From NCBI RefSeq assembly GCF_009856415.1, contig NZ_WMEZ01000007.1, forward strand, positions 62,001 through 126,000: DNA of 64,000 nt, given 5' to 3'. A program made the position numbers and the translations under genes. Position 1 is the first letter of the stretch, and each line of letters begins with the position of its first letter. Shown in pieces: positions 51,684 through 60,431 of this stretch. The notes under the pieces are model-generated. The model was not told where the DNA came from and did no database searches. It was given only the letters and a program-made list of their open reading frames with translations. This DNA is from Halobacillus litoralis (lineage in GTDB: Bacteria; Bacillota; Bacilli; Bacillales; Halobacillaceae).

Positions 51684-52575
51684 TCACCACCTTCATGAAT
51701 AGATCCTCAAGCGTCGTCTGTCCTACTTCAAAGAAAAGAAGGGGCCATTGTTCCTTGTTTACATGCTCTAACAAAACGTCACGAGCCTCATGGACATTTT
51801 GTACATACACATGGATATTTTGCTTTTGAATGTCTGTATGTGTGACGAACGGGAACGCCTCGATTTTCCCTTTATAAGCCTGCATGTTTCCTTCAAAGCG
51901 TAAAGTGATTTTATCTACCTGATGTCGTTTTCTTACTTCTTGAAGAGAACCTGATTCTACAATAGCTCCTTTGTGCATAAGGAGAATTTCATCGCTTGCC
52001 TCCTCCGCATCCCCTAGGATATGAGTGGAATAGAGCAACGTAGATTCCTGCTTCAATTCTTCCATCAAATTTAATACATCGCGACGACCGATTGGATCTA
52101 AAGCGGATACCGGTTCATCAAGCAAAAGAACGGTCGGCTTGTGGATCATCGCTTGTGCAATCCCGAGTCTTTGCTTCATGCCACCGGAGTACTTGGATAT
52201 TTTTCGATTTTTGGCATCCGCGATACCAACACGATCCAGCAACTGTTCCGCTAGTTTTTGAGATTCCTGCTTAGAAATATGGGAAAGACGGGCGACGTAG
52301 TGAAGAAACTCTTTCCCAGTCATCCAATTATGAAACTGTGGATGCTGAGGTAAATATCCGATGTGTTTTCGGATATCCCCGCTTCCCCCATTCGCTAGTT
52401 CAACTTGGCCTGAGGTGGGGTGCATGAGCCCTGCGATCATCTTTAATGTTGTGGTTTTCCCTGCACCATTGGGGCCCAGCAATGCGACACATTTTCCCGG
52501 TGACAAATGGAAGGTAATGTTTTTTACTGCATTTTCTTTATCGAATGTTTTCGTTATATTTTTCAGGGTAATCAC
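51655..52575 (-). CDS. yxlF: ABC transporter ATP-binding protein YxlF
   Basis: A 306-residue ABC ATPase with Walker A LLGPNGAGKTTTLKM (near residue 34), signature SKYSGGMKQRLGIAQ, Walker B VLLLDEPVSALDP and H-loop YSTHILGD. The C-terminal extension (about 215-306) is typical of export ATPases pairing with ABC-2 permeases. It overlaps yxlE by 4 bp and yxlG by 29 bp, so tight coupling is expected. Confidence 0.88.
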   Translation of the reverse strand: MITLKNITKTFDKENAVKNITFHLSPGKCVALLGPNGAGKTTTLKMIAGLMHPTSGQVELANGGSGDIRKHIGYLPQHPQFHNWMTGKEFLHYVARLSHISKQESQKLAEQLLDRVGIADAKNRKISKYSGGMKQRLGIAQAMIHKPTVLLLDEPVSALDPIGRRDVLNLMEELKQESTLLYSTHILGDAEEASDEILLMHKGAIVESGSLQEVRKRHQVDKITLRFEGNMQAYKGKIEAFPFVTHTDIQKQNIHVYVQNVHEARDVLLEHVNKEQWPLLFFEVGQTTLEDLFMKVVNEHAMDDHL

Positions 52576-52793
52576 GACTCATGGCTCCTTCCAAAAATAA
52601 AATAAGCGATGGGACCGATCGTGTTGATGAATAAGATGATGAGGACCCACATCCATTTCGGTCCATTTGTAGCTTCTGCACGGATTAAGCTTACAAGAGC
52701 GGTAATCATCAAAACGACTTGGATGATGAGTAGGGGAGCAATAATTGCTAAATTTTCGTTGATGAATTGAATGGCGTTTTGAGTGAGTAACAT
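52572..52793 (-). CDS. yxlE: YxlE, PLDc_N domain membrane protein
   Basis: A 73-residue protein with two membrane helices and the PLDc_N pattern ATNGPKWMWVLIILFINTIGPIAYFIFGR. In B. subtilis, YxlE together with YxlC acts negatively on SigY activity. AAGGAGGTGATC lies upstream of ATG 52793. It overlaps yxlF by 4 bp. Confidence 0.85.
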   Translation of the reverse strand: MLLTQNAIQFINENLAIIAPLLIIQVVLMITALVSLIRAEATNGPKWMWVLIILFINTIGPIAYFIFGRSHES

Positions 52794-52833
52794 AAGATCA
52801 CCTCCTTATAGGTTCTTTTTCCTCTAGAAAATA

Positions 52834-53058
52834 TTATGATTTTGTCCTCGTTTCTTTCCTCTGCCAGACCGTTTTCCATAAGATGAAAAAGATGATGCTT
52901 GGCACAGGGAATTGGATCAGCCCTATGATTCCCCACAACCAGGGAGCTTTTCCAATTTTTCTAGCTTTAATAAAAAGAATAGAACTTTGTGTCATCAGAA
53001 TGAGAATAACGAGAAGCCATCCCCATAAAGGCATTTCTTCAGGTCCATAATGTTTCAT
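52834..53058 (-). CDS. yxlD: YxlD-like membrane protein
   Basis: A 74-residue protein with two predicted membrane helices (about 12-27 and 40-60: WLWGIIGLIQFPVPSIIFFI) and a basic C-terminus. It starts within the end of yxlC (ATGA overlap). Assignment rests on operon position and size rather than a strong motif. Confidence 0.75.
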   Translation of the reverse strand: MKHYGPEEMPLWGWLLVILILMTQSSILFIKARKIGKAPWLWGIIGLIQFPVPSIIFFILWKTVWQRKETRTKS

Positions 53059-53375
53059 TGCCGCATCTCCACCATTTCATAGCGTTCTTTATAGAAGTAG
53101 CGGATTAAAATGATAATGGAAAAGATTTGTGCGAAAACAAACAAAAGAGGGACATAGAATAAGCTGAAAATAAGGAAAGAAATAAAAATGAACGCAATCC
53201 CCCATAAACAAGTCAATTCAAACCATAGTCGCCGGTACCAAAGGGCGGCCTGTTCTTCGATAAGATTCTCGAAGTAGGAGAGGGAAGGTTCCGTTAGTTC
53301 CATTTGTTCTTCTGTGTGCCGGGCTGCTTCCTGAAGCCTTTCTTCCAGGTTGTTCGGTGTCTTGTCATCTGTCAT
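53055..53375 (-). CDS. yxlC: YxlC-like SigY regulator
   Basis: A 106-residue protein with an acidic cytoplasmic N-terminus (about 1-45, ERLQEAARHTEEQMEL) and two membrane helices (about 53-75 and 78-95). The layout fits an ECF anti-sigma factor; B. subtilis YxlC inhibits SigY. It overlaps sigY by 11 bp, the usual sigma/anti-sigma coupling. Confidence 0.8.
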   Translation of the reverse strand: MTDDKTPNNLEERLQEAARHTEEQMELTEPSLSYFENLIEEQAALWYRRLWFELTCLWGIAFIFISFLIFSLFYVPLLFVFAQIFSIIILIRYFYKERYEMVEMRQ

Positions 53376-53883
53376 CCGTTCTCAGCTCCTTTCGTAAATT
53401 CTCCAGCCCATAATGGACCCTGGACTTCACTGTCCCTACTTTCAGCTTTGTCATTTTTGCAATATCTTTATAGTCATAGCCGTAATAATGCTTCAAGATG
53501 AGGGGGATCCGGTGTTCATCCTCCAGTTTCCATAAAGCCTCCTGGACTTCATGCCAATCACTCGGAAAAGAAACAGAGGAGCGGGGGAATTCTTTCCGCA
53601 GTTTCTCATCCAGTTTATCTTTCTTTTTTTGCTTTCGTTTGTAGTCCAAGTATGTGTGTGTAGCAATTTGGATGAGCCAGGTAGAGAACTTGGATCGATG
53701 ATTAAACTGGTTGATTTTCTGGATGGCCTTGATTAATACATCCTGTGTTACATCATAAGCCAATTGTTCATCCCCGCTCATTTTCCATACATATTTAACG
53801 ATGAAGCTATAGTGTTTTTTCAGAAGTTCAGCAAGCGCCTGATCCTCTCCATCTTGTGCTCTCCTGATGAGATCCGAATCCAT
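53365..53883 (-). CDS. sigY: ECF RNA polymerase sigma factor SigY
   Basis: A 172-residue extracytoplasmic-function sigma factor. Region 2 reads AYDVTQDVLIKAIQKINQFNHRSKFSTWLIQIATHTYLDYKRK (about 43-88) and region 4 IPLILKHYYGYDYKDIAKMTKLKVGTVKSRVHYGLENLRKEL (about 127-168). Identity as SigY comes from the following yxlCDEFG genes and a TGAACG-N16-CGTC promoter upstream. ATG 53883 lies six bases after GAGGG; ATG 53889 is an alternative. Confidence 0.88.
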   Translation of the reverse strand: MDSDLIRRAQDGEDQALAELLKKHYSFIVKYVWKMSGDEQLAYDVTQDVLIKAIQKINQFNHRSKFSTWLIQIATHTYLDYKRKQKKKDKLDEKLRKEFPRSSVSFPSDWHEVQEALWKLEDEHRIPLILKHYYGYDYKDIAKMTKLKVGTVKSRVHYGLENLRKELRTDDR

Positions 53884-53914
53884 AAACATCCCTCATTTCG
53901 TTCCCTGACTATAA

Positions 53915-53940
53915 GACGTAAGATTTGATTGATTCGTTCA
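53915..53940 (-). promoter_or_regulatory. SigY-type autoregulatory promoter
   Basis: On the minus strand TGAACG (53940-53935) and CGTC (53918-53915) are 16 bases apart, matching the SigY promoter pattern reported in B. subtilis. It lies 32 bases before the sigY start codon. Confidence 0.75.
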
Positions 53941-54025
53941 AATGAATGTTGAAAAGTTTCTATTTTCCTATTATCCATCATAATGGTTTATTAAGGTCCA
54001 TGATCTGAAAAAGTTATTGAACTAT

Positions 54026-54177
54026 ATGGCAGGATTGTGGAAGACTCCGTTTTGAGACTTTTGTCGAGTGGATGGGGCTGCGGGGAATGGCTCGCTTTCC
54101 GGCCACCCCTGACTCCCGTTATGATAAACGAAGCCCTGAAAACATCTCGAAACTGAGTCATTCACAATAGGGAGCTT
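54026..54177. repeat. Composite intergenic repeat, copy F
   Basis: About 150 bp from ATGGCAGGATTGTGGAAGACTC to CTCGAAACTGAGTCATTCAC..AATAGGGAGCTT, with an interior GGGGAATGGCTCGCTTTCC shared with copy D. It lies between the divergent sigY and trp promoters. Confidence 0.78.
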
Positions 54178-54228
54178 ATTTTGAATTGCATGGAGATTCA
54201 TGCCATAAGAATTATTGGGACAGACTGG

Positions 54229-54257
54229 TTGACTTTATTATCTGAATTTTATAGACT
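54229..54257 (+). promoter_or_regulatory. Candidate trp operon promoter
   Basis: TTGACT (54229-54234) and TAGACT (54252-54257) are 17 bases apart. A start near 54264 would place the 5' stem-loop and TRAP site at the head of a leader of about 220 bases, similar to B. subtilis trp. Confidence 0.5.
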
Positions 54258-54281
54258 ATTGGAAAGATATTTTTAAAAAGT

Positions 54282-54298
54282 GGCTTTATTATAAAGTC
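54282..54298 (+). promoter_or_regulatory. 5' stem-loop of the trp leader
   Basis: GGCTTTA pairs with TAAAGTC around TTA. A stem-loop directly before the triplet array is a known feature of TRAP-controlled trp leaders and helps TRAP bind. Confidence 0.5.
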
Positions 54299-54312
54299 GA
54301 AATAAGCAAGTT

Positions 54313-54366
54313 GAGTAGAGAATGAGTTGAGTTGAGGTATAGGATGAGCTGAGCTGAGTGAGCGAG
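54313..54366 (+). promoter_or_regulatory. TRAP-binding (G/T)AG triplet array in the trp leader
   Basis: Eleven triplets start at 54313, 54318, 54324, 54329, 54334, 54340 (TAG), 54346, 54351, 54356, 54360 and 54364. Most spacers are two or three bases, the last two are one. Eleven (G/U)AG repeats is the number bound by the 11-subunit TRAP protein when tryptophan is abundant. The gene for TRAP (mtrB) is not in this window. Confidence 0.85.
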
Positions 54367-54448
54367 GGATCTTCGGACGTAAGGAGCCGACGGATTGCCT
54401 GGCCAATTTTCACCCCTTTTCTATCCACTCGTTTTCATCCCTCAACGT

Positions 54449-54480
54449 CTCATTCTCCATGATTATTATGGAGAGGTGAG
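54449..54480 (+). promoter_or_regulatory. trpE Shine-Dalgarno-sequestering hairpin
   Basis: CTCATTCTCCAT pairs with ATGGAGAGGTGAG (one bulge) and buries the GGAGAGG ribosome binding site of trpE. The 5' arm CTCATTCTC is also perfectly complementary to GAGAATGAG at 54318-54326 inside the TRAP array, so free leader RNA could release the site while TRAP-bound RNA could not. Confidence 0.75.
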
Positions 54481-54485
54481 CCTTT

Positions 54486-55994
54486 ATGACCACTTTTAAT
54501 ACATTTCAAACCGATGCTGAAGAGCATCAGACCATCCCAGTAACACAATCATTTTATACGGATACGTTAACACCGATTCACATGTTTCATGCATTGAATC
54601 ATGAAGCCGTGTACATGCTGGAGAGCCAGGATCCTGAATCGCCATGGTCGAATTATTCTTTCCTTGGTCTTGATCCGATGGTTCAAATCAAAGAGGAGAA
54701 GCAGCAGTTTCAAATCAAAGACTTTGATCAAAATGATGTCACGTATGCTCAAGACTTTAAGTCTGCTTATGAGGAAGTACTTGCAAAGCTTAATGTGAAA
54801 CAGCCTCCGATCGACCTTCCTTTTAAAGGAGGAGGGGTCGGATATATCAGCTATGATGCCATTTCAGATTATGAACCTGTAGAAAGAGCCAAGACGGATG
54901 AGTTGAATCTCGCAAATTATCATCTCCTTTTCTGCAAGACTTTAATTGCTTATCATCATAAGACAAAAGAAACGACGATTTTATCCTTCGCTAGAAAAGA
55001 AGCGGATCGCTCATTAGAAGAAATTTATTCTAAGGCGAAAAAGCGAATTACATCCATTACAAGCCAACTGCAGAAGGTCGATACGCTTCCTGATTTAATG
55101 CTTATCGAGAATGAAACAGATGATGAATCCTTTCAGTTAGACAGCAATTATGAACCAGAAAAATTCAAATCCGATGTGGAAAAAATCAAAGAGTATATCC
55201 GTGCCGGAGATGTTTTTCAGGCCGTTTTATCTCAACGTTTTCATACAGTAACGGACCGAAGTGGCTTTGAACTTTACCGGGTACTCCGGAGAGTGAACCC
55301 TTCTCCATACATGTTTTATTTGAAAATGGATGAAGTGGAAGTCATCGGAAGTTCTCCAGAACGACTTCTTGAGGTCCGTGACCGAAACCTTGAAATCCAT
55401 CCCATAGCTGGAACGAGAAAAAGAGGACGAACCAAAGAAGAAGATGACGCCCTTGCTGAAGAACTACTGCATGATGAGAAAGAGCTAGCGGAACATCGCA
55501 TGCTCGTGGATTTAGCACGAAACGATATTGGCCGCGTAGCTGAATATGGAACGGTAAAGGTAAGCGAGTATATGACCATCGGGCGTTTTTCAAAAGTAAT
55601 GCACATCATCAGTAAAGTGACCGGCCGATTGAAGGAAAGCGTTTCACCGATTGACGCCCTGATTTCTTCCTTTCCGGCTGGAACATTATCGGGAGCACCA
55701 AAAGTCAGAGCCATGCAGATTCTCCGGGAGCTTGAACCCACACCCAGAAACCTCTATGGTGGAGGAATTTTATATTTAGGCTTTGATGGAAACATTGACT
55801 CCTGCATTACCATTCGGACGATGACAATAACAGGAAAAGATCTATATATACAGGCAGGGGCAGGGATCGTTGCTGATTCTGACCCTGAAGCAGAGTATCA
55901 GGAAACGCTAAGTAAAGCGAGTGCTTTGAAGAAGACGATTCAATTAGCTGAGAAGATATTTGAGAAGAGTGGAGAAGGAGTGGAGTCGAGATGA
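54486..55994 (+). CDS. trpE: Anthranilate synthase component I
   Basis: A 502-residue TrpE that converts chorismate to anthranilate using ammonia from TrpG. The N-terminal domain carries the tryptophan feedback region near LESQDPESPWSNYSFLG. The C-terminal chorismate-binding domain has IPIAGTRKRGRTKEED-like HPIAGTRKRGRTKEEDD, DLARNDIGRV, FPAGTLSGAPKVRAM and IQAGAGIVADSDPE. It is the first gene of the trp operon, with TRAP-type control of its translation. It overlaps trpD by 4 bp. Confidence 0.95.
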   Translation: MTTFNTFQTDAEEHQTIPVTQSFYTDTLTPIHMFHALNHEAVYMLESQDPESPWSNYSFLGLDPMVQIKEEKQQFQIKDFDQNDVTYAQDFKSAYEEVLAKLNVKQPPIDLPFKGGGVGYISYDAISDYEPVERAKTDELNLANYHLLFCKTLIAYHHKTKETTILSFARKEADRSLEEIYSKAKKRITSITSQLQKVDTLPDLMLIENETDDESFQLDSNYEPEKFKSDVEKIKEYIRAGDVFQAVLSQRFHTVTDRSGFELYRVLRRVNPSPYMFYLKMDEVEVIGSSPERLLEVRDRNLEIHPIAGTRKRGRTKEEDDALAEELLHDEKELAEHRMLVDLARNDIGRVAEYGTVKVSEYMTIGRFSKVMHIISKVTGRLKESVSPIDALISSFPAGTLSGAPKVRAMQILRELEPTPRNLYGGGILYLGFDGNIDSCITIRTMTITGKDLYIQAGAGIVADSDPEAEYQETLSKASALKKTIQLAEKIFEKSGEGVESR

Positions 55995-57013
55995 AAGATA
56001 CATTGAGTAGAGTTGTCACAGGAGAGAACATGACGGAACAGGAAGCTTTTGAAACAATGGATAAGATCATGAATGGAGAAGCGACGACCGGCCAGTTGAT
56101 GAGCATGCTCAGCGTGATGCGTTACCGAGGAGAAACAGTTGAAGAAATGACCGGTTTCGTTCGGGCGATGCGTGAGAACATGACGAAAATGGATACGAAT
56201 GATCCTTCCATTGTAGATACATGTGGCACAGGTGGCGATGGGGCTTCTACATTTAATATTTCCACAGCTGTTTCCATCGTTCTTGCGAGCATGGGCGTAA
56301 AAGTCGCCAAGCATGGGAATCGAAAAGTTTCTTCAAAAAGTGGGAGTGCTGATGTCCTGGAAAAGCTGGGCATTCCGATTGACACAACTCCAGAACAAGG
56401 GGCACAGGCGCTATCTCAAAAAGGGATGACGTTCATGTTCGCACCTCTTTACCATAAAGCAATGAAACACGCAGGACCTGCACGGAAAGAGCTTGGCTTT
56501 CGTACCATTTTCAACTTGCTTGGTCCCATGTCAAACCCTGCGAATGCAAAAAGACAACTGATCGGCATTTATGATACGAATTACGCAGAGAAAATGGCTG
56601 AAACTCTTAAAAACCTGGGTTCTACTCACGTACTCCTAGCAACGGGAAGAGATGGTTTGGATGAAATTACGATTACAGGGAAAAGCGACCTCGTTGAATT
56701 GAAAGATGGGGAGATCACTCGTTTCACGGTTTCTCCTGAAGATTTCGGTCTTCCTTTAGGGAATCTGACAGACATTCGTATTTCAGAAACAGAAGAAAGT
56801 GCCCAAATCATTAAGGATGTCTTGTATGGTTGCTCCAATGAAAGTGCCGCTTCCATTGTCACACTGAATGCAGCCGCGGGACTTTACGTGGCAGGAATAG
56901 CAGCAGACCTTCAAGAAGGTGTTCATCTTGTTCAAAAAGCGATCAGTGAAGGCGTCACAAGCAAATACTATGAATCGATTGTGAATGAAAAGGAGAATCG
57001 TCAATATGCTTGA
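55991..57013 (+). CDS. trpD: Anthranilate phosphoribosyltransferase
   Basis: A 340-residue TrpD transferring phosphoribose from PRPP to anthranilate. The PRPP loop DTCGTGGDGASTFNIS lies near residue 76, followed by KHGNRKVSSKSGSADVLE and RTIFNLLGPMSNPA, all conserved. It overlaps trpE by 4 bp and trpC by 8 bp. Confidence 0.95.
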   Translation: MKDTLSRVVTGENMTEQEAFETMDKIMNGEATTGQLMSMLSVMRYRGETVEEMTGFVRAMRENMTKMDTNDPSIVDTCGTGGDGASTFNISTAVSIVLASMGVKVAKHGNRKVSSKSGSADVLEKLGIPIDTTPEQGAQALSQKGMTFMFAPLYHKAMKHAGPARKELGFRTIFNLLGPMSNPANAKRQLIGIYDTNYAEKMAETLKNLGSTHVLLATGRDGLDEITITGKSDLVELKDGEITRFTVSPEDFGLPLGNLTDIRISETEESAQIIKDVLYGCSNESAASIVTLNAAAGLYVAGIAADLQEGVHLVQKAISEGVTSKYYESIVNEKENRQYA

Positions 57014-57770
57014 AACCATCTTAGCTGTAAAACAACAAGAAATCGAAAAACTATATTTGCCAGATGAGCAATCATTCGCTCATCATTCCCTCTATGAATC
57101 TCTGAAAACCGCACCGTTTGCAGCAGGGTTGATTGCAGAGGTGAAAAAAGCATCTCCATCCAAGGGCATCATCCGTGAGGACTTCAATCCTGTCCGAATT
57201 GCTCATGACTATGCTGCCGCAGGTGTGCAAGCCATTTCGGTTCTTACCGATCAGCATTTTTTCCAAGGGCACCGTGATTACTTGACGAATATCAAAAAAG
57301 TTGTGGATGTTCCTGTATTGCGCAAAGACTTTATTATCGACTCATTGCAAATAGCTGAGAGTGCTTATATCGGTGCTGATGCTATTCTCCTAATCGGGGA
57401 AGCGCTGGAAGCGGAGAAGCTGCATGAACTTTATCTTCAAGCCTACGAACTTGGATTGGAAGTCCTTGTCGAAGTACACAGTGAAGAAACATTAACGAAA
57501 GTCCTGAATGAGTTCACACCAAAGATCCTTGGCATCAACAATCGAAACCTTCATACGTTTGAAACGAAACTTTTTCAAACCGAGCGAATGGCGAAACTTG
57601 CACCGGAGGAGTGTTTGTTGGTTTCAGAAAGTGGCATCTCTTCCCATGATGATCTACAGAAAGTAGCTGGTTACGGAGCTGAGGGAGTGCTTGTTGGAGA
57701 ATCTCTTATGCGTCAGAAGAACATCAAAGAAGCAGTCCGTCAGTTGTTGGAAGGAGTGAATGTTCGATGA
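57006..57770 (+). CDS. trpC: Indole-3-glycerol phosphate synthase
   Basis: A 254-residue (beta/alpha)8 enzyme that closes the indole ring. Catalytic and substrate motifs AEVKKASPSKGII (residue 46), LRKDFIIDSLQI, GINNRNLHTFE and VSESGI are intact. ATG 57006 follows AAAAGGAG, overlapping trpD by 8 bp; trpF overlaps its end by 4 bp. Confidence 0.95.
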   Translation: MLETILAVKQQEIEKLYLPDEQSFAHHSLYESLKTAPFAAGLIAEVKKASPSKGIIREDFNPVRIAHDYAAAGVQAISVLTDQHFFQGHRDYLTNIKKVVDVPVLRKDFIIDSLQIAESAYIGADAILLIGEALEAEKLHELYLQAYELGLEVLVEVHSEETLTKVLNEFTPKILGINNRNLHTFETKLFQTERMAKLAPEECLLVSESGISSHDDLQKVAGYGAEGVLVGESLMRQKNIKEAVRQLLEGVNVR

Positions 57771-58423
57771 AAGAACCGATTGTGAAATTATGCGGAAACA
57801 GATCTTTATCAGATGTAGCCAAAACATCTTCCTCCCAAGCCTCCCATCTTGGTTTCATTTTTGTCAGGAGAACAAAACGATATGTCCGACCTGAATATGT
57901 CGGGCGCTGGGTGAAAAAAATTCGACCAAGACAAAAGATCGTCGGGGTTTTCATCGAGCCCACGATTGAGGAAATCGAAGAGATTCTTCATTTTGTGCCA
58001 TTAGATGTTATTCAACTGCACGGAAACGAAACGGTATCTCAGTTGTTGAGAATCAAAGAAGCGTTCGGACTGCCGGTTTGGAAAGTGGTTCACCATCAAT
58101 CGGATGGCATTAAGCAAATGGAGGTCTTCCGTGGTGTTGCGGATGGATATATTGTGGACAGTAAAGTCGACGGTGTTTCAGGTGGAACCGGGGTCCGCTT
58201 CGACTGGGAGTCTGTGCCGACCTATCAGAATGAAGCGTATGGCCAGGGTGTCCCGTGCTTAATTGCAGGAGGGATTAAACCAGAAAACGTCACAGAGCTG
58301 TTGCATTATCGTCCGGACGGCATCGACCTTTCCAGTGGGATTGAAATTGAGGACGGTAAAGACATCGGCAAAATTCAAGCAATCATGAAAGAGGTGGAGC
58401 AAAATGTTGCAAGTATTTCCTGA
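57767..58423 (+). CDS. trpF: Phosphoribosylanthranilate isomerase
   Basis: A 218-residue TrpF. The N-terminal catalytic Cys lies in VKLCGNRS (KxCG), DVIQLHGNE is near residue 81, and the catalytic Asp in [20 protein letters not shown] near residue 128; [11 protein letters not shown] and GIDLSSGIE complete the phosphate site. It overlaps trpC by 4 bp and trpB by 20 bp. Confidence 0.93.
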   Translation: MKEPIVKLCGNRSLSDVAKTSSSQASHLGFIFVRRTKRYVRPEYVGRWVKKIRPRQKIVGVFIEPTIEEIEEILHFVPLDVIQLHGNETVSQLLRIKEAFGLPVWKVVHHQSDGIKQMEVFRGVADGYIVDSKVDGVSGGTGVRFDWESVPTYQNEAYGQGVPCLIAGGIKPENVTELLHYRPDGIDLSSGIEIEDGKDIGKIQAIMKEVEQNVASIS

Positions 58424-59597
58424 TTTAAAAGGACGCTACGGTGATTTTGGAGGCAAATATGTACCGGAAACCCTCATGGGGCCGTTGCAAGAGCTGGAAG
58501 AAGCGCTTGATCAAGCGATGGCGGATCCGGCCTTTTTGGAAGAGTACCATCATGTATTGAAAGAGTACGCAGGGCGCCCCACTTCTTTGTCTTACGCAGA
58601 CAAATTGACCGGCCACCTTGGAGGAGCAAAAATTTATTTAAAACGTGAAGACTTGAACCATACAGGCGCACACAAGCTTAACAATGCCATTGGTCAAGCT
58701 TTACTTGCTAAAAGAATGGGGAAAGAGAAAATCATTGCGGAAACAGGAGCAGGCCAGCATGGCGTTGCATCAGCTACGGTTGCCGCTAAATTTGGACTTC
58801 AGTGTATCGTGTTTATGGGAGAAGAAGATATCCGCAGACAGGAGCTGAACGTTTTCCGGATGAAGCTGCTCGGAGCGGAGGTCGTTTCGGTTTCTAGTGG
58901 AAACGGCACTCTCAAAGATGCGACAAATGAAGCGATCCGCTATTGGGTCGCCAACTGTGAAGACCACTTTTATTTAATCGGTTCTGTCGTCGGCCCTCAT
59001 CCTTATCCTCGCATGGTTCGGGATTTTCAGCGGATTATTGGGGACGAATCTAAACGTCAGTTTTTAGAGGTCGAGAAAGAGCTTCCAGATCGTATATTTG
59101 CCTGTGTAGGCGGTGGAAGCAACGCTATGGGAATCTTTTACCCATTCCTTGAAGACACGAGTGAATTGGTGGGGGTAGAGGCTGCCGGGAAAGGTATCGA
59201 CACACCCGAGCACGCAGCGACGCTCTCAAAAGGAACTCCCGGTGTGATTCACGGATCGATGACTTATCTCATGCAGGATGAAAATGGACAAATTACCGAG
59301 CCTTATTCCATTTCCGCAGGCCTCGACTACCCTGGGATCGGTCCAGAGCATGCTCATTTATTCCAAACGAAACAAGTACGCTACGAAGCCATCACAGATA
59401 AAGAAGCGCTTGATGCATTGAAGCTTCTGACACAGACGGAGGGAATCATTCCGGCGATTGAGAGTGCCCACGCCCTTGCTCAGGCATTTAAAGAAGCACC
59501 TCAGATGAGCCACAACGAAACGATTCTGATCAACCTTTCTGGTCGTGGGGATAAAGACATGGCAACATTAATGGAACATTTCCAGGAGGAGGTTTGA
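58404..59597 (+). CDS. trpB: Tryptophan synthase beta subunit
   Basis: A 397-residue PLP enzyme joining indole and serine. [16 protein letters not shown] is at the N-terminus, the PLP lysine in [16 protein letters not shown] near residue 88, [16 protein letters not shown] and the phosphate loop [12 protein letters not shown] follow. The start lies 20 bp inside trpF. TrpA follows after one base. Confidence 0.96.
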   Translation: MLQVFPDLKGRYGDFGGKYVPETLMGPLQELEEALDQAMADPAFLEEYHHVLKEYAGRPTSLSYADKLTGHLGGAKIYLKREDLNHTGAHKLNNAIGQALLAKRMGKEKIIAETGAGQHGVASATVAAKFGLQCIVFMGEEDIRRQELNVFRMKLLGAEVVSVSSGNGTLKDATNEAIRYWVANCEDHFYLIGSVVGPHPYPRMVRDFQRIIGDESKRQFLEVEKELPDRIFACVGGGSNAMGIFYPFLEDTSELVGVEAAGKGIDTPEHAATLSKGTPGVIHGSMTYLMQDENGQITEPYSISAGLDYPGIGPEHAHLFQTKQVRYEAITDKEALDALKLLTQTEGIIPAIESAHALAQAFKEAPQMSHNETILINLSGRGDKDMATLMEHFQEEV

Positions 59598-59598
59598 C

Positions 59599-60399
59599 AT
59601 GCTGACGAAGACATCATTTCAAGGAAAACTAACGAAAACAGAAAATCTGTTCATTCCCTTCCTTGTAGCAGGGGATCCAAGTCCGGAATTAACGATTCAA
59701 TTCGCTTTGCGTTTGCAGGAAGAAGGTGCAGATGTTTTGGAATTGGGCGTCCCTTATTCGGATCCACTTGCAGACGGACCGACTATACAACGAGCAGCTC
59801 AGCGCGCATTGAAGTCAGGGATGTCTTTACGTAAAGCCATTGAGCTTGTTCCGAAGTTACGAGAAAATGGACTCGAAATTCCAGTTGTCATTTTCACTTA
59901 TTACAATCCTGTCTTACAAATCGGGCATGAAGAATTCTTTAATCTTTTAGAACAGAATGGAGTCGAGGGCCTTCTTATACCCGATCTCCCATTTGAAGAA
60001 AGTGAGGAAATTCGCACCCAGTCTGAAGAAAGAAACATCGAATTCATTTCCCTTGTGGCGCCTAACTCTGATCAAAGGATCAAGCAGATTGCGGAACATG
60101 CGAAAGGCTTTCTCTATTGTGTTTCTTCTCTAGGAGTAACAGGAGAGCGAAAGGAAATGTCTTCTGAGGCTTTGTCATTCATTGAAAAAGTAAGACAGCA
60201 CAGTCAAGTTCCTGTTGCTGTCGGATTCGGTATATCATCGAACGATCACGTCCAACTTGTGAGAAATCACGCAGACGGTGTCATCATTGGAAGTAAAATC
60301 ATTCGGTTGATCGAGTCACAGCTTGAAACTATAGAAGAAGGTAGAATGGACGTAGCTCTCGAACATTTCACCCAAGAAATCAGAGCCCTCGTTCAGTAA
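59599..60399 (+). CDS. trpA: Tryptophan synthase alpha subunit
   Basis: A 266-residue TrpA that cleaves indole-3-glycerol phosphate. The catalytic Glu is in VLELGVPYSDPLADGPTIQ (near residue 48) and the Asp in LLIPDLPFEES; VGFGISSNDHV and GVIIGSKIIRL form the phosphate site. AGGAGG precedes ATG 59599. The intergenic DNA to trpG is rich in GAG triplets. Confidence 0.95.
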   Translation: MLTKTSFQGKLTKTENLFIPFLVAGDPSPELTIQFALRLQEEGADVLELGVPYSDPLADGPTIQRAAQRALKSGMSLRKAIELVPKLRENGLEIPVVIFTYYNPVLQIGHEEFFNLLEQNGVEGLLIPDLPFEESEEIRTQSEERNIEFISLVAPNSDQRIKQIAEHAKGFLYCVSSLGVTGERKEMSSEALSFIEKVRQHSQVPVAVGFGISSNDHVQLVRNHADGVIIGSKIIRLIESQLETIEEGRMDVALEHFTQEIRALVQ

Positions 60400-60406
60400 G
60401 TTTTGT

Positions 60407-60431
60407 GAGAGCTGAGAGGAGTGGAGCAGAG
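60407..60431 (+). promoter_or_regulatory. Putative second TRAP site over the trpG ribosome binding site
   Basis: GAG triplets start at 60407, 60414, 60419, 60424 and 60429, the last four with two-base spacers, and cover the trpG Shine-Dalgarno region. B. subtilis TRAP represses trpG translation by binding such an overlapping array. Five triplets is fewer than in B. subtilis, so affinity would be lower. Confidence 0.5.
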
